Origin: an uncultured Prevotellaceae bacterium
Lineage (GTDB): Bacteria; Bacteroidota; Bacteroidia; Bacteroidales; Bacteroidaceae
Direction: 5' to 3'
Assembly: GCA_937891085.1 (NCBI GenBank)
Contig: CALAEY010000019.1
Coordinates: forward strand, 1-34,925
Length of the DNA: 34,925 nucleotides
Below the pieces are notes generated by a model. That model was not told the origin of the DNA. It saw only the letters and a program-made list of their open reading frames with translations, and did no database searches. A program made the translations under genes and the position numbers. How positions within the stretch are numbered: position 1 is the first letter of the stretch; each line of letters begins with the position of its first letter. Shown here piece after piece: positions 13,489 through 22,317 of this stretch.

Positions 13489-14319
13489 TCAGAACGCTGC
13501 TTCTCTCTCAGGCCAGTGGCCACGTTCCATAGAAAGAATGTAGCGCTTCATGATGAGGGCAGCTGGACTGGCCATGTTGCCATGATTGAAGCCTTGCACC
13601 TCGTACATGTGTACGTTCTTATGGCCGCAGACCTTCAGCATGCGCCAGAAGTAAGCGGTCTCCTCGTAACGGCCCAGCATCTCCATCTCACGGTCGGCAC
13701 TGATGATGACGATAGGAGGAGCATCTGGACGGATGTGGAAGAGGGGAGCAAACTCATCGATGAGTGGGGTGGTGTTCTTGATGCCACGTTGCTGGCGCAG
13801 GGCGAAGTGGGTGATCACCTGTCCGCTGAAAGGGAACAATGCACAGATAGAGTCGGCATCTACATCATATTTAGACAGCCACTTCTTCTCCAAACCGATC
13901 ATATCGGTGAGATAGCCGCCAGCAGAGTGGCCAGACACATAGATACGCTGCACATTGCCGCCATACTGGGCGATGTTCTTGAAGGTCCAAGCTACGGCAG
14001 CGGCTGCATCGTCGATGATATCAGGCAACTCAGCCTTTGGCAGTAGGCGGTAGTTCACCGTCACAATACCGATGCCACTTTCCATCAGTTCGACAGGAAG
14101 GTATTTCTCTCCACTTGTGAGGCCGCCACCATGGAAGAACACGGCTACGGGGAAGTTCTCCTTGTCGGTAGGGTAGTAGAAGTCGAGCTTGCAGCGCTCG
14201 TCAGCGTAGGCATCGCCAGTACCAGTGTGGTAGGGGATGTTCTCCAATGTCTTATAGTTCTGTGCCACGGCTGCCAATGTTATCAGCAGGAGGACGAAAA
14301 GGGTAAAGGGCTTTTTCAT
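13489..14319 (-). CDS. Exported alpha/beta hydrolase (esterase/lipase, HSL-like)
   Basis: The protein has 276 residues with a signal peptide (MKKPFTLFVLLLITLAAVAQ). The oxyanion-hole motif HGGG is at 63-66, the nucleophile elbow GHSAGG places Ser132, and Asp209 (ISADRE) with His246 (FNHGN) complete a likely triad. This pattern is typical of the hormone-sensitive-lipase-like or BD-FAE esterase group acting on small acyl or acetyl esters, probably in the periplasm. It lies upstream of the ACGX peptide gene on the same strand with a gap of about 190 nt containing its own candidate promoter, so co-function is uncertain. Confidence 0.85.
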   Translation of the reverse strand: MKKPFTLFVLLLITLAAVAQNYKTLENIPYHTGTGDAYADERCKLDFYYPTDKENFPVAVFFHGGGLTSGEKYLPVELMESGIGIVTVNYRLLPKAELPDIIDDAAAAVAWTFKNIAQYGGNVQRIYVSGHSAGGYLTDMIGLEKKWLSKYDVDADSICALFPFSGQVITHFALRQQRGIKNTTPLIDEFAPLFHIRPDAPPIVIISADREMEMLGRYEETAYFWRMLKVCGHKNVHMYEVQGFNHGNMASPAALIMKRYILSMERGHWPEREAAF

Positions 14320-14340
14320 AATATATGATTATTTTAGTTT

Positions 14341-14432
14341 ACATTAAACGTTAAACATTAAACATTAGGCTGCGCTGTCAGCAAAGCGTTAACCTATCCG
14401 GATGAAAATGTTCAATGTTTAACGTTTAATGT
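14341..14432. repeat. Inverted ATTAAACGTTAAACATT repeat abutting yidC
   Basis: A perfect 19-nt arm at 14341-14359 is inverted at 14414-14432. The right arm runs directly into the yidC stop codon (14433-14435), and the last yidC codons (AAACGTTAA) continue the same repeat sequence. It may act as a terminator-like hairpin but lacks a U-tract. Confidence 0.75.
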
Positions 14433-16280
14433 TTAACGTTTCTGTTGGCGTCGCAAAGCTTCCTGCTGCTCCTGCATAGCCTGCAGACGAGCGGCAAAGC
14501 CACCACCTGTGGCCATCTCCTTCTGAGTTTTCTTGTTGGCTTCCAGCTGAGCAAGAAGTTTCTCCTCGTTGGTAGTCTTCTTCAGCACCGTCATGATGAT
14601 GACAGAAATCAGTGTTGAGAGGAAGTAGTAGTAGTTCAAACCAGAAGGATAGTCATTCAAGATGAAGAAGAACATGATAGGCATGATAATACTCATCCAC
14701 TTCATGGCAGCCAACTGTGGGTTGGCACCCGTATCCTGCATACGCATGTTATACATAGTATTAATGGTGTTGGTCGCCGTCATCAGGAGGCAGAAGAGAC
14801 TGATGTGATTGCCCATGAACGGCACGTTGAACGGCAGGTTCACGATGGCATCATACGTACTGAGGTCATCGGCCCAGAGGAAACTCTGCTGGCGCAGCTC
14901 AATAGCACTTGGTACAAAGAAGAAGAGCGCCATGATGATAGGCAGCTGGATAATCATAGGCAGACAGCCGCCCATGGGGCTGACGCGATACTGGCTGTAG
15001 AGCTGCATCACCTCCTGCTGCTTCTTCATGTTGTCTACTTCATCTGGATACTTGGCATTGATGGCATCTATTTTCGGTTTCAGCACACGCATCTTAGCAG
15101 AGCTCATGTAGGTCTTCAAGGTTGCAGGATAAATCACAGCCTTCACGATGAGGGTCATGATGAGTAATACCCAACCCATGCCCAAGCCGAGTTTAAGCAG
15201 CCAGTCGAACACGTTGATGGTGAAGAACTGGTTCACCCAGCGAACGAGTGGCCAACCTAAGTAAACCAGTCGGTTGAGTTTCCAGCTCTTGCCCAGATCG
15301 CTGCCAGTGGCTCCTAAGATCTTATAATGGTTGGGACCGAAGTAGAAGTACATATGAGATGCCTCGGCACCCGTAGGGTCGAATTTGGTACTCATCTCAG
15401 CATTGTAGTGCTTGATGTAGCCACTATCACGCTGCTCCATCTTTGAGGTGAGCTTAGATTTCTGGAAACCAGCATCGCAGATGAAGATGGCAGAGAAGAA
15501 CTGGTTCTTGAAAGCCACCCAGTTAAGCGACTCTTCAGGCTGCTTCTCGCCATCGCGGGCGGCATTCATCTCATGCACGTCACGGTCGATGTCCATATAG
15601 GTGAGCTGAGCCAAGCGGTTCTCGTAGGTATATCCCTTCTCTATCTGGCGGGCACGCTGGTTCCACTCTATGTCCACACTCTTGTTGCCCTGAGCCAGAT
15701 TGCCCTGCATGCCGTGAGCCTGAATGGTGAAGTCCACCAGATAACTGCCCTGATGCAAGACGTAGTTGAAGTCGATGTAGCTATCGGCACCAGCACTGAG
15801 GCGCATGGTCACTGTGGAGTCTGTGCGATTGATAGGTGTGAAATAGTAATCCTTAGTCTGTATGGTCTCACGCGTGTTGTAGAAGAGGTAGTTCATCTGC
15901 ACGTCTTCGCCTTTGAAGAGCGTCACAGGCGTGGTCTTATCCTGCTCCATATAGTCTTTCAGCACAGCGCTGTAGAGTGATCCACCCTTGCTGTTGAGTG
16001 TGAGTTCCAGTACGTCGTTGATCAGTGTCACCTGCTGGTTGCTACCCTGTGAAGCGCTGAAGAAAGTCGCCGTAGAGTCATTGATGCTCTGCAGATGCTC
16101 ATTGGCCAGAGCCGCTTCCTGCTTCGCCCTGAGTTCTTCTTCATGCTGCTGCACCTCCATCAATGAGTCGTAGTTGCGTTGCTGTGCTTCACGCTGTTCT
16201 GCGGTAGGTCTGCTCAGATAGCTGAAAACCACCAGCAGGATGCCTATCAATACCAATCCGGTAATTGTATTCTTATCCAT
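14433..16280 (-). CDS. yidC: Membrane protein insertase YidC (Oxa1 family)
   Basis: The protein has 615 residues, the long Gram-negative form. An N-terminal transmembrane anchor (ITGLVLIGILLVVFSYL) is followed by a large periplasmic beta domain (about 30-350) and the conserved Oxa1 core: LIVKAVIYPATLKTYMSSAK, SPMGGCLPMIIQLPIIMALF, then two further membrane helices. A basic tail (RRQQKR) probably contacts ribosomes. YidC inserts and folds inner-membrane proteins with or without SecYEG. It is divergent from the DUF3078 gene. Confidence 0.97.
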   Translation of the reverse strand: MDKNTITGLVLIGILLVVFSYLSRPTAEQREAQQRNYDSLMEVQQHEEELRAKQEAALANEHLQSINDSTATFFSASQGSNQQVTLINDVLELTLNSKGGSLYSAVLKDYMEQDKTTPVTLFKGEDVQMNYLFYNTRETIQTKDYYFTPINRTDSTVTMRLSAGADSYIDFNYVLHQGSYLVDFTIQAHGMQGNLAQGNKSVDIEWNQRARQIEKGYTYENRLAQLTYMDIDRDVHEMNAARDGEKQPEESLNWVAFKNQFFSAIFICDAGFQKSKLTSKMEQRDSGYIKHYNAEMSTKFDPTGAEASHMYFYFGPNHYKILGATGSDLGKSWKLNRLVYLGWPLVRWVNQFFTINVFDWLLKLGLGMGWVLLIMTLIVKAVIYPATLKTYMSSAKMRVLKPKIDAINAKYPDEVDNMKKQQEVMQLYSQYRVSPMGGCLPMIIQLPIIMALFFFVPSAIELRQQSFLWADDLSTYDAIVNLPFNVPFMGNHISLFCLLMTATNTINTMYNMRMQDTGANPQLAAMKWMSIIMPIMFFFILNDYPSGLNYYYFLSTLISVIIMTVLKKTTNEEKLLAQLEANKKTQKEMATGGGFAARLQAMQEQQEALRRQQKR

Positions 16281-16306
16281 TTCCTTTTTTTTTACACTTT
16301 AAGTCG

Positions 16307-16314
16307 CAAAGGTA
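16307..16314 (-). promoter_or_regulatory. yidC -7 box
   Basis: TACCTTTG on the minus strand matches TAnnTTTG and lies 26 nt upstream of the yidC start. No convincing TTTG is seen at the -33 position. Confidence 0.5.
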
Positions 16315-16364
16315 GGCATTTTTCACGGAAAGACCGCCAGTTTTGAGAAAAATTTCAATCAGTG

Positions 16365-16395
16365 TTTGATAACTGATATATTTAGATTAAATTTG
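16365..16395 (+). promoter_or_regulatory. Promoter of the DUF3078 gene
   Basis: TTTG (16365-16368), a 19-nt spacer and TAAATTTG (16388-16395) form a full Bacteroidetes promoter. The expected transcript start is about 40 nt before the ATG at 16442. Confidence 0.8.
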
Positions 16396-16441
16396 CATCA
16401 TGGTATATAGTAAATAATAATAAACTAAAATAAGAACAAAT

Positions 16442-17899
16442 ATGAACACACGAAAGTCTGTATTGATGGTTTCCCTGTCTTTGTTACTGGTATTGGCAGC
16501 CAACACACCATATGTAATGGCTGAAGGCACAGCACCTGTAATAAAAGACATTTTAAGCAGTCCTGCTGACTCTCTGAGCGGGCTGATGGGTGAGTATTTT
16601 CAACTGAAGTGGGTGCCTGTAGGCGGTAGAAATTATGTGAGAGATACCGTTTCACTGGCGCACGAGCGTTACTTCTCTGGAGAGCAAAGCGATGAGAGCG
16701 CTTACGTGAGTGATCCAGACCACTATAAGCTCTTCGTACCCTTCACCTACTATAATAGTCCAATAGAGCAGTATTCTACGCTGACCTCAGATATTGAGGA
16801 AGATGCAGCCGATGCCTTGACACGTGCCCTGATGCCTATCGACGAGCAGGCATTCTCTAAGAAAGATCGTGCCAATGCTCAGGTGAATGACGCTCTGCTG
16901 AGCGCCTATCTGAACGAGCCAGAGAAAGTACAGTTCACCGAGGATGCCATCAACGAGGGCGGTAACTATGTGGACCGTCTGGAAGAGCAGCAGGAAGACC
17001 TCGCCAAGGCTACGGCCAGCATCCTGAGTGTGGAGGCTATCCCACAAGAGGTAGTGGAAGAGGCAGAAGCCGACATCTCGAAGCCCAATTGGTGGAAGTT
17101 CGCTGGCAACGGCTCTTTTCAACTTTCACAAAACTATATCTCAGACAACTGGTACAAGGGTGGAGAGAGTAACATCGCTGGCATAGCTACCCTGCAGCTT
17201 AAAGCCGATTTTAACGATAATGAGAAAGTGCAGTGGGAGAATCTCTTCGATGCTAAACTAGGTATCGCCAGCGCTCCTTCTGATCAGTACCACGACTATC
17301 TGGTGAACACCGACCTGCTGCGTCTCTATAGCAAGTTCGGCCTGCAGGCAGCTAAGCACTGGTACTACACCATTTCTGGTGAGGCCAAGACCCAGTTCAT
17401 GGAGAGCTATGGTGCCAACAGCATGGATATGAAGGCCGCTTTCCTGGCTCCTCTGGATGTGAACGTCAGCCTCGGTATGGACTATAAGTTGGAGAAGCCA
17501 ACCTTTAAGTTCTCTGTGATGATAGCTCCTCTTACGTGGACTATGCGTTACATTGGCAACGACAATGTGGATAAGACCAACTATGGTTGGCATAAGGACA
17601 ATGCCAAGGAGATGTCAAGGAACACCATGCACAACATCGGTTCTGAATTACTGCCTTCACTGACGTGGAACATCGCTAAGAACATCTCCTTCGAGTCACG
17701 TCTGGACTACCTGACTAGTTATACATGGGTACGCATAGATTGGGAAAATACGTTGAACTTCGCTGTGAACAAGTACCTCTCTACAAAGCTCTACGTACAT
17801 GCACGTTATGACGATGTGTCCAACAAGCATTCTTCCGAGGGTCTGAGCTACTATCAGCTCAACGAGCTCTTCAGCTTTGGTATCAACTATACTTGGTAA
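16442..17899 (+). CDS. DUF3078 protein, predicted outer-membrane beta-barrel
   Basis: The protein has 485 residues with a signal peptide (about 1-27). The first 200 residues are acidic and helical, without a known domain. From about 220, KPNWWKFAGNGSFQLSQNY and DNWYKGGESN are hallmarks of DUF3078. Alternating amphipathic strands follow to the end (FSFGINYTW), with a C-terminal aromatic residue as in outer-membrane barrels. DUF3078 proteins are widespread in Bacteroidetes and of unknown function. It has its own promoter and probably its own transcript, since rseC follows after another promoter. Confidence 0.8.
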   Translation: MNTRKSVLMVSLSLLLVLAANTPYVMAEGTAPVIKDILSSPADSLSGLMGEYFQLKWVPVGGRNYVRDTVSLAHERYFSGEQSDESAYVSDPDHYKLFVPFTYYNSPIEQYSTLTSDIEEDAADALTRALMPIDEQAFSKKDRANAQVNDALLSAYLNEPEKVQFTEDAINEGGNYVDRLEEQQEDLAKATASILSVEAIPQEVVEEAEADISKPNWWKFAGNGSFQLSQNYISDNWYKGGESNIAGIATLQLKADFNDNEKVQWENLFDAKLGIASAPSDQYHDYLVNTDLLRLYSKFGLQAAKHWYYTISGEAKTQFMESYGANSMDMKAAFLAPLDVNVSLGMDYKLEKPTFKFSVMIAPLTWTMRYIGNDNVDKTNYGWHKDNAKEMSRNTMHNIGSELLPSLTWNIAKNISFESRLDYLTSYTWVRIDWENTLNFAVNKYLSTKLYVHARYDDVSNKHSSEGLSYYQLNELFSFGINYTW

Positions 17900-17936
17900 G
17901 AAAAGTGTGTGAAAAGTGCATATTTATGTAATTTGC

Positions 17937-17967
17937 TTTGTACTTAGAAATAATTAAGGTATTTTTG
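17937..17967 (+). promoter_or_regulatory. rnf operon promoter
   Basis: TTTG (17937-17940), a 19-nt spacer and TATTTTTG (17960-17967) match the consensus exactly. The transcript start would be near 17973, 25 nt before the rseC-like ATG. Confidence 0.8.
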
Positions 17968-17997
17968 TAGCCTAAATTGTAAACCATACTTTGCAAA

Positions 17998-18429
17998 ATG
18001 GAAAACACAGTCAGATATCACGGTGTGGTGAAGGAGGTAAGTGAAGGGCACCTACGTGTGGCCGTTATGAAATCTTCTGCCTGCGGTGGTTGTAGCATCA
18101 AGGGGCATTGCAACTCTGCGGAGGCGAAAGAGCGCTTCGTAGATGTAGATGACCCTCGGACTCTGAGCTACCACGTGGGGCAGGATGTCTGGGTAGTGGG
18201 TTCTCCGAGCATCGGATGGAAAGCTTTGGGCTATGGCATGGCACTTCCGTTCTTTGTGGTCTTCATCTCGCTCTTTATTTTCACAACCTTTTTGAAGAGC
18301 GACCTGTGGGCTGCAATCTGTGCACTAGGCATGCTTATACCTTATTATATAATATTATATAGCAGAAGAGACCAGATGAAGAAGTCGCTCTCTTTTACGG
18401 TGGTTCCTTTTGTGGAAAATTATAACTAA
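17998..18429 (+). CDS. rseC: RseC/MucC (SoxR-reducing) family membrane protein
   Basis: The protein has 143 residues. The N-terminal beta domain holds a Cys cluster (Cys29-x2-Cys32-x5-Cys38, ACGGCSIKGHC), and two transmembrane helices follow (about 77-97 and 101-120). RseC-like proteins sit at the head of rnf operons in many bacteria and are linked to electron transfer to SoxR or to Rnf assembly; the exact role is not settled. It is the first gene of this operon, with rnfB 14 nt downstream. Confidence 0.85.
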   Translation: MENTVRYHGVVKEVSEGHLRVAVMKSSACGGCSIKGHCNSAEAKERFVDVDDPRTLSYHVGQDVWVVGSPSIGWKALGYGMALPFFVVFISLFIFTTFLKSDLWAAICALGMLIPYYIILYSRRDQMKKSLSFTVVPFVENYN

Positions 18430-18443
18430 CTTTATATCATATT

Positions 18444-19949
18444 ATGAATCTAATTCTGATTGCAGTGATTTCTTTGGGCATTATCGCCTTTGTTGCAGCA
18501 GGTATTCTGTATGCAGCATCCAAGAGATTCGCTGTCTATGAAGACCCCCGCATTGCTCAGGTGTCTGAAGTGCTGCCTCAAGCCAACTGCGGTGGATGTG
18601 GCTATCCTGGTTGTAGTGGATTGGCTGGTGCCATTGTCAAGGCTGGCTCCCTAGAGGGAAAATTCTGTCCGGTAGGCGGACAGCCCGTTATGGAGAAGGT
18701 TGCGGCTGTGATGGGGCTTACCGCGGAGCAAGCCGAACCTGTGGTGGCCGTAGTGAGATGTAACGGAACATGTGCCAACAGACCTCGTCTCACTCAGTAT
18801 GACGGTGTGCGTACCTGTGCCATTGCTGCTGCTACCTATGGCGGTGAGACGGGTTGTAGCTATGGCTGTCTGGGGTGCGGCGACTGTACCAAGGCTTGTA
18901 AGTTTGACGCTATCCACATGAATTCAGAAACTGGACTTCCTGAAGTGGACGATGAGAAATGTACAGGTTGCGGTGCCTGCGTAAAGGCCTGTCCTAAGAG
19001 CATCATCGAACTGCGTTACAAGGGTAAGAACAACCGCCGTGTGTACGTTCGCTGTGTCAATAAGGACAAGGGTCCTGTGGCCAAGAAGGCTTGCTGCGTG
19101 GCATGTATCGCTTGCGGAAAGTGTGAGAAGACTTGTCCGTTTGGTGCCATCATTGTGGAGAACAATGTGGCATACATCGACTTCATGAAGTGTAAATCTT
19201 GCCGTAAGTGTGTGGAGGTTTGTCCTCAGAACACTATTATCGACCTGAACTTCCCTCCTCGTAAACCAAAACCAGAGGCACTTGCTGTGGAGGCTCCTAA
19301 GGCAGAGGCTCCTAAGGTTGCTGCTGTAGCACAGCCTGTACAAGGTGGTGCAATGCCAAGTGCTGCTGCCATTGAGGCACTGCTTCCACAGGCCAACTGT
19401 GGCGGTTGCGGCTTCGACGACTGTCCTGCATTCGCTGCTGCTGTAGTAAGCGATGGTGGAGTAGGTGAGAAGTTCTGCTCTGTAGGTGGTGAAGAAGTGA
19501 TGGCAAAGATCGCAGCTCTGCTGGCATCGGCTTCTGCTGCTCCTGCTGCCGAGGCTGCTTCAGCTCTTGTTCCAGTGAAGGAGGAAACTCCTGCTGCTCC
19601 TGCCAAGGAAGAACCTAAGACAGAGGAAGACCTGTGGCGTGAGAAAATGGGCTATACAGCCAAGGCCATCGGTCTGGTGCCAATTCCACAGAGCCGTTGG
19701 AGCAACGGTATCTTCCAGCCACTGCCACCTGTGACGGGCTTGGAGAAGAAGATGGAAGCACCTAAGGCTGCTAAAGCAGAGGCACCAAAGTCGGCTTTCG
19801 CTGCATATACGCCAAAGGGCATTGGCCTGATCACGATTCCACAGAGTCGTTGGAGCAATGGTATCTTCCAGCCAGAAGCCCCAAAGATACAGGTCGAAAA
19901 GGCTAAGGCGCTGAATGCTGCACTTTTCAAGGAAGCGGCAGGAAAGTAA
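18444..19949 (+). CDS. rnfB: Rnf complex ferredoxin-type subunit RnfB, extended
   Basis: RnfB has 501 residues, far longer than the usual 270-330. It has an N-terminal membrane anchor, then the [4Fe-4S] domain QANCGGCGYPGC (Cys49, Cys52, Cys57), then several ferredoxin CxxCxxCxxxCP clusters (CTGCGACVKACP, CIACGKCEKTCP, CKSCRKCVEVCP). This normal part ends near 275. An Ala/Pro/Lys-rich linker leads to a second copy of the first Fe-S motif (QANCGGCGFDDC, Cys319 onward). Two repeats containing IPQSRWSNGIFQP (about 403-428 and 453-480) follow in an A/P/K-rich tail. RnfB accepts electrons from ferredoxin at the cytoplasmic face. The extension is described further as a finding. Confidence 0.95.
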   Translation: MNLILIAVISLGIIAFVAAGILYAASKRFAVYEDPRIAQVSEVLPQANCGGCGYPGCSGLAGAIVKAGSLEGKFCPVGGQPVMEKVAAVMGLTAEQAEPVVAVVRCNGTCANRPRLTQYDGVRTCAIAAATYGGETGCSYGCLGCGDCTKACKFDAIHMNSETGLPEVDDEKCTGCGACVKACPKSIIELRYKGKNNRRVYVRCVNKDKGPVAKKACCVACIACGKCEKTCPFGAIIVENNVAYIDFMKCKSCRKCVEVCPQNTIIDLNFPPRKPKPEALAVEAPKAEAPKVAAVAQPVQGGAMPSAAAIEALLPQANCGGCGFDDCPAFAAAVVSDGGVGEKFCSVGGEEVMAKIAALLASASAAPAAEAASALVPVKEETPAAPAKEEPKTEEDLWREKMGYTAKAIGLVPIPQSRWSNGIFQPLPPVTGLEKKMEAPKAAKAEAPKSAFAAYTPKGIGLITIPQSRWSNGIFQPEAPKIQVEKAKALNAALFKEAAGK

Positions 19950-19984
19950 CCTGATTGTTAACCAGAATACATGAGATTAAAATA

Positions 19985-21319
19985 ATGAAGACATTTTCAA
20001 TTGGTGGAGTTCATCCCAACGGAAATAAACTTTCGGCAGGAAAGCCTATTGTCCCTGCAGCGGTGCCTCAGAAGGCATACATCTTGCTGGGACAGCATAT
20101 CGGTGCACCTGCCAAGCCTATCGTTGCACTAGGCGACGAAGTGAAAGTGGGGCAGAAGATTGCAGAGCCCGGTGGCTTTGTCTCTGCTGCCATCTACTCC
20201 TCAGTGAGCGGTAAGGTTTCGAAGATAGACAATATAGTGGATGCCAGCGGTTATCCACGTCCAGCTATCATCATCGATGTTCAGGGCGACGAATGGGTAG
20301 ATACCATAGACCGCACTGACACTATCGTACGTGAATGCGACCTCACCCCAGAGGAAATCGTGAAGAAAGTGGCTGAGATGGGTATCGTGGGTATGGGCGG
20401 TGCTCAGTTCCCTACACAGGTAAAGTTGGCCCCTCCTCCAACAGCCAAGCCTGAGTGCGTAGTGATAAATGGTGCCGAGTGTGAGCCTTACCTCACTGCC
20501 GACCATGCATTGATGCTGGAGCATGCCGAGGAAATCCTCGTGGGTGTGAGTATCTTGATGAAGGCCATGAAGGTCAACAAAGCCTATATCGGCGTAGAGA
20601 ACAATAAGATGGATGCCATACAGAAGTTGGAAACTGCTGCCAAGACCTTCCAAGGCATCGAGATCGTTCCTCTGAAGATGAAGTACCCACAGGGTGGTGA
20701 GAAACAACTTATCCAAGCCATTATAGATCGCTACGTTGGCAGCGGTGCCCTTCCTATTACCACAGGTGCATTGGTGCAGAATGTAGGTACGGCTTTCGCC
20801 GTATATCAGGCTGTTCAGAAGAACAAGCCGCTGATAGAGCGTGTGGTGACCGTGACAGGAAAGTCACTGGCCAAACCAAGCAATCTGCTGGTACGTATCG
20901 GAACTCCTATTCAACAGCTGATCGATGCATGTGGCGGATTGCCAGAGGATACGGGTAAGGTGATCAGCGGTGGTCCTATGATGGGTAAAGCCGTTGCCAC
21001 TACGGAGGTTCCTACCACCAAAGGTACGTCTGGCATCACTATCATGGACCAGAAAGATGCCCATCGTGGCGAGGTGCAACCATGTATCCGTTGTGCAAAG
21101 TGTGTGGGTGCCTGCCCTATGGGACTGGAGCCTTACCTTCTGGCACAGCTCGCTGAGCATGGAGAGTTTGAGAGAGAAATCAATGAACAGATTATGGACT
21201 GTCTGTCGTGTGGCGCTTGTCAGTTCACTTGTCCGGCCAATCGTCCGTTGTTGGACTACATCAATCTGGGCAAGGCGAAGGCTGGTGCTATCCTTCGTTC
21301 ACGCAGTGCTAAAAAATAA
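19985..21319 (+). CDS. rnfC: Rnf complex NADH-binding subunit RnfC
   Basis: RnfC has 444 residues from the ATG at 19985, which gives MKTFSIGGVHP; the frame from 19955 adds an implausible N-terminus. An N-terminal barrel domain leads into the NADH/FMN-binding domain with GIVGMGGAQFPTQVKL, an SLBB-like region, and two [4Fe-4S] sites: Cys367, 370, 373, 377 (CIRCAKCVGACP) and Cys406, 409, 412, 416 (CLSCGACQFTCP). It exchanges electrons with NAD at the cytoplasmic side. Compact, without a long C-terminal extension. Confidence 0.96.
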   Translation: MKTFSIGGVHPNGNKLSAGKPIVPAAVPQKAYILLGQHIGAPAKPIVALGDEVKVGQKIAEPGGFVSAAIYSSVSGKVSKIDNIVDASGYPRPAIIIDVQGDEWVDTIDRTDTIVRECDLTPEEIVKKVAEMGIVGMGGAQFPTQVKLAPPPTAKPECVVINGAECEPYLTADHALMLEHAEEILVGVSILMKAMKVNKAYIGVENNKMDAIQKLETAAKTFQGIEIVPLKMKYPQGGEKQLIQAIIDRYVGSGALPITTGALVQNVGTAFAVYQAVQKNKPLIERVVTVTGKSLAKPSNLLVRIGTPIQQLIDACGGLPEDTGKVISGGPMMGKAVATTEVPTTKGTSGITIMDQKDAHRGEVQPCIRCAKCVGACPMGLEPYLLAQLAEHGEFEREINEQIMDCLSCGACQFTCPANRPLLDYINLGKAKAGAILRSRSAKK

Positions 21320-21324
21320 AGATT

Positions 21325-22317
21325 ATGGAAAAGTTAATAGTATCACTTTCACCCCATGACCATAGCAATGACAGCGTGCAGCGGAATATGTATGCTGTGC
21401 TCATCGCACTGATACCCGCTTTCCTCGTGTCACTGGGCATGTTCGGCATGGGTGCTTTGATTGTCATGCTCACCTCGGTAGCTTCATGCTTATTCTTTGA
21501 GTGGGCTATTGTAAAGTTTATTCTGAAGCGTGAACGAACCACGATATTAGACGGCTCTGCAGCCATCACAGGTGCGTTGCTGGCGTTCAATCTGCCATCC
21601 AATCTGCCTATCTGGATCATCATCCTCGGTGCTCTGTTTGCTATTGGCGTAGCGAAGATGAGCTTTGGAGGCTTGGGATGCAACCCATTCAATCCCGCCA
21701 TCGTGGGACGTATCTTCTTGCTGATTTCCTTCCCTGTGCAGATGACCACTTGGCCGGTGCCAGGACAATGGCTGGCTTATACCGACGTGGAGACGGGTGC
21801 CACTCCTTTGGGTATCATGAAGGGTGTCATTAGCGGTGCCCCTGGCGTTTCACTCGACCAATTGCCATCTTCCCTCGACCTGTTCTTGGGAAACAATCCT
21901 GGCTCTTTCGGTGAGATCAGTGCTCTGGCGTTGCTGCTTGGTGGAGTCTATCTGCTATGGAAAAAGGTCATCACTTGGCATATTCCTGTATCCATCATCG
22001 TCACTGTGGCTGTCTTCACCGGCATCATGTATCTGGTAGATTCAACTACCTACGCCTGTCCACTGACACACTTGCTGACTGGTGGTTTGATGCTGGGTGC
22101 CATCTTCATGGCCACCGACTATGTGACCTCTCCGATGACCCCCAAGGGTCAGTTGATCTATGGTGTGTGTATCGGTCTGATCACCGTGATTATCCGCTTG
22201 TTCGGAAGCTATCCAGAGGGTATGAGTTTCGCAATCTTGATCATGAACTCATTCACTCCGCTTATTAATAACTACATTAAACCGACCCGTTTCAGTAGCA
22301 GGGCTATAAAGAAATGA
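21325..22317 (+). CDS. rnfD: Rnf complex membrane subunit RnfD
   Basis: RnfD has 330 residues with about 9-10 hydrophobic helices. The FMN attachment motif TGATPL places the flavin-carrying threonine at Thr160, consistent with covalent FMN linkage by ApbE. It starts 5 nt after rnfC and overlaps rnfG by the sequence ATGA, indicating translational coupling. It is part of the ion-translocating membrane core. Confidence 0.95.
   Translation: MEKLIVSLSPHDHSNDSVQRNMYAVLIALIPAFLVSLGMFGMGALIVMLTSVASCLFFEWAIVKFILKRERTTILDGSAAITGALLAFNLPSNLPIWIIILGALFAIGVAKMSFGGLGCNPFNPAIVGRIFLLISFPVQMTTWPVPGQWLAYTDVETGATPLGIMKGVISGAPGVSLDQLPSSLDLFLGNNPGSFGEISALALLLGGVYLLWKKVITWHIPVSIIVTVAVFTGIMYLVDSTTYACPLTHLLTGGLMLGAIFMATDYVTSPMTPKGQLIYGVCIGLITVIIRLFGSYPEGMSFAILIMNSFTPLINNYIKPTRFSSRAIKK

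Noticed and set aside
19955..19984. Upstream start of rnfC
   Set aside because: The extra ten residues (MLTRIHEIKI) are not typical of RnfC; the ATG at 19985 gives the family start.
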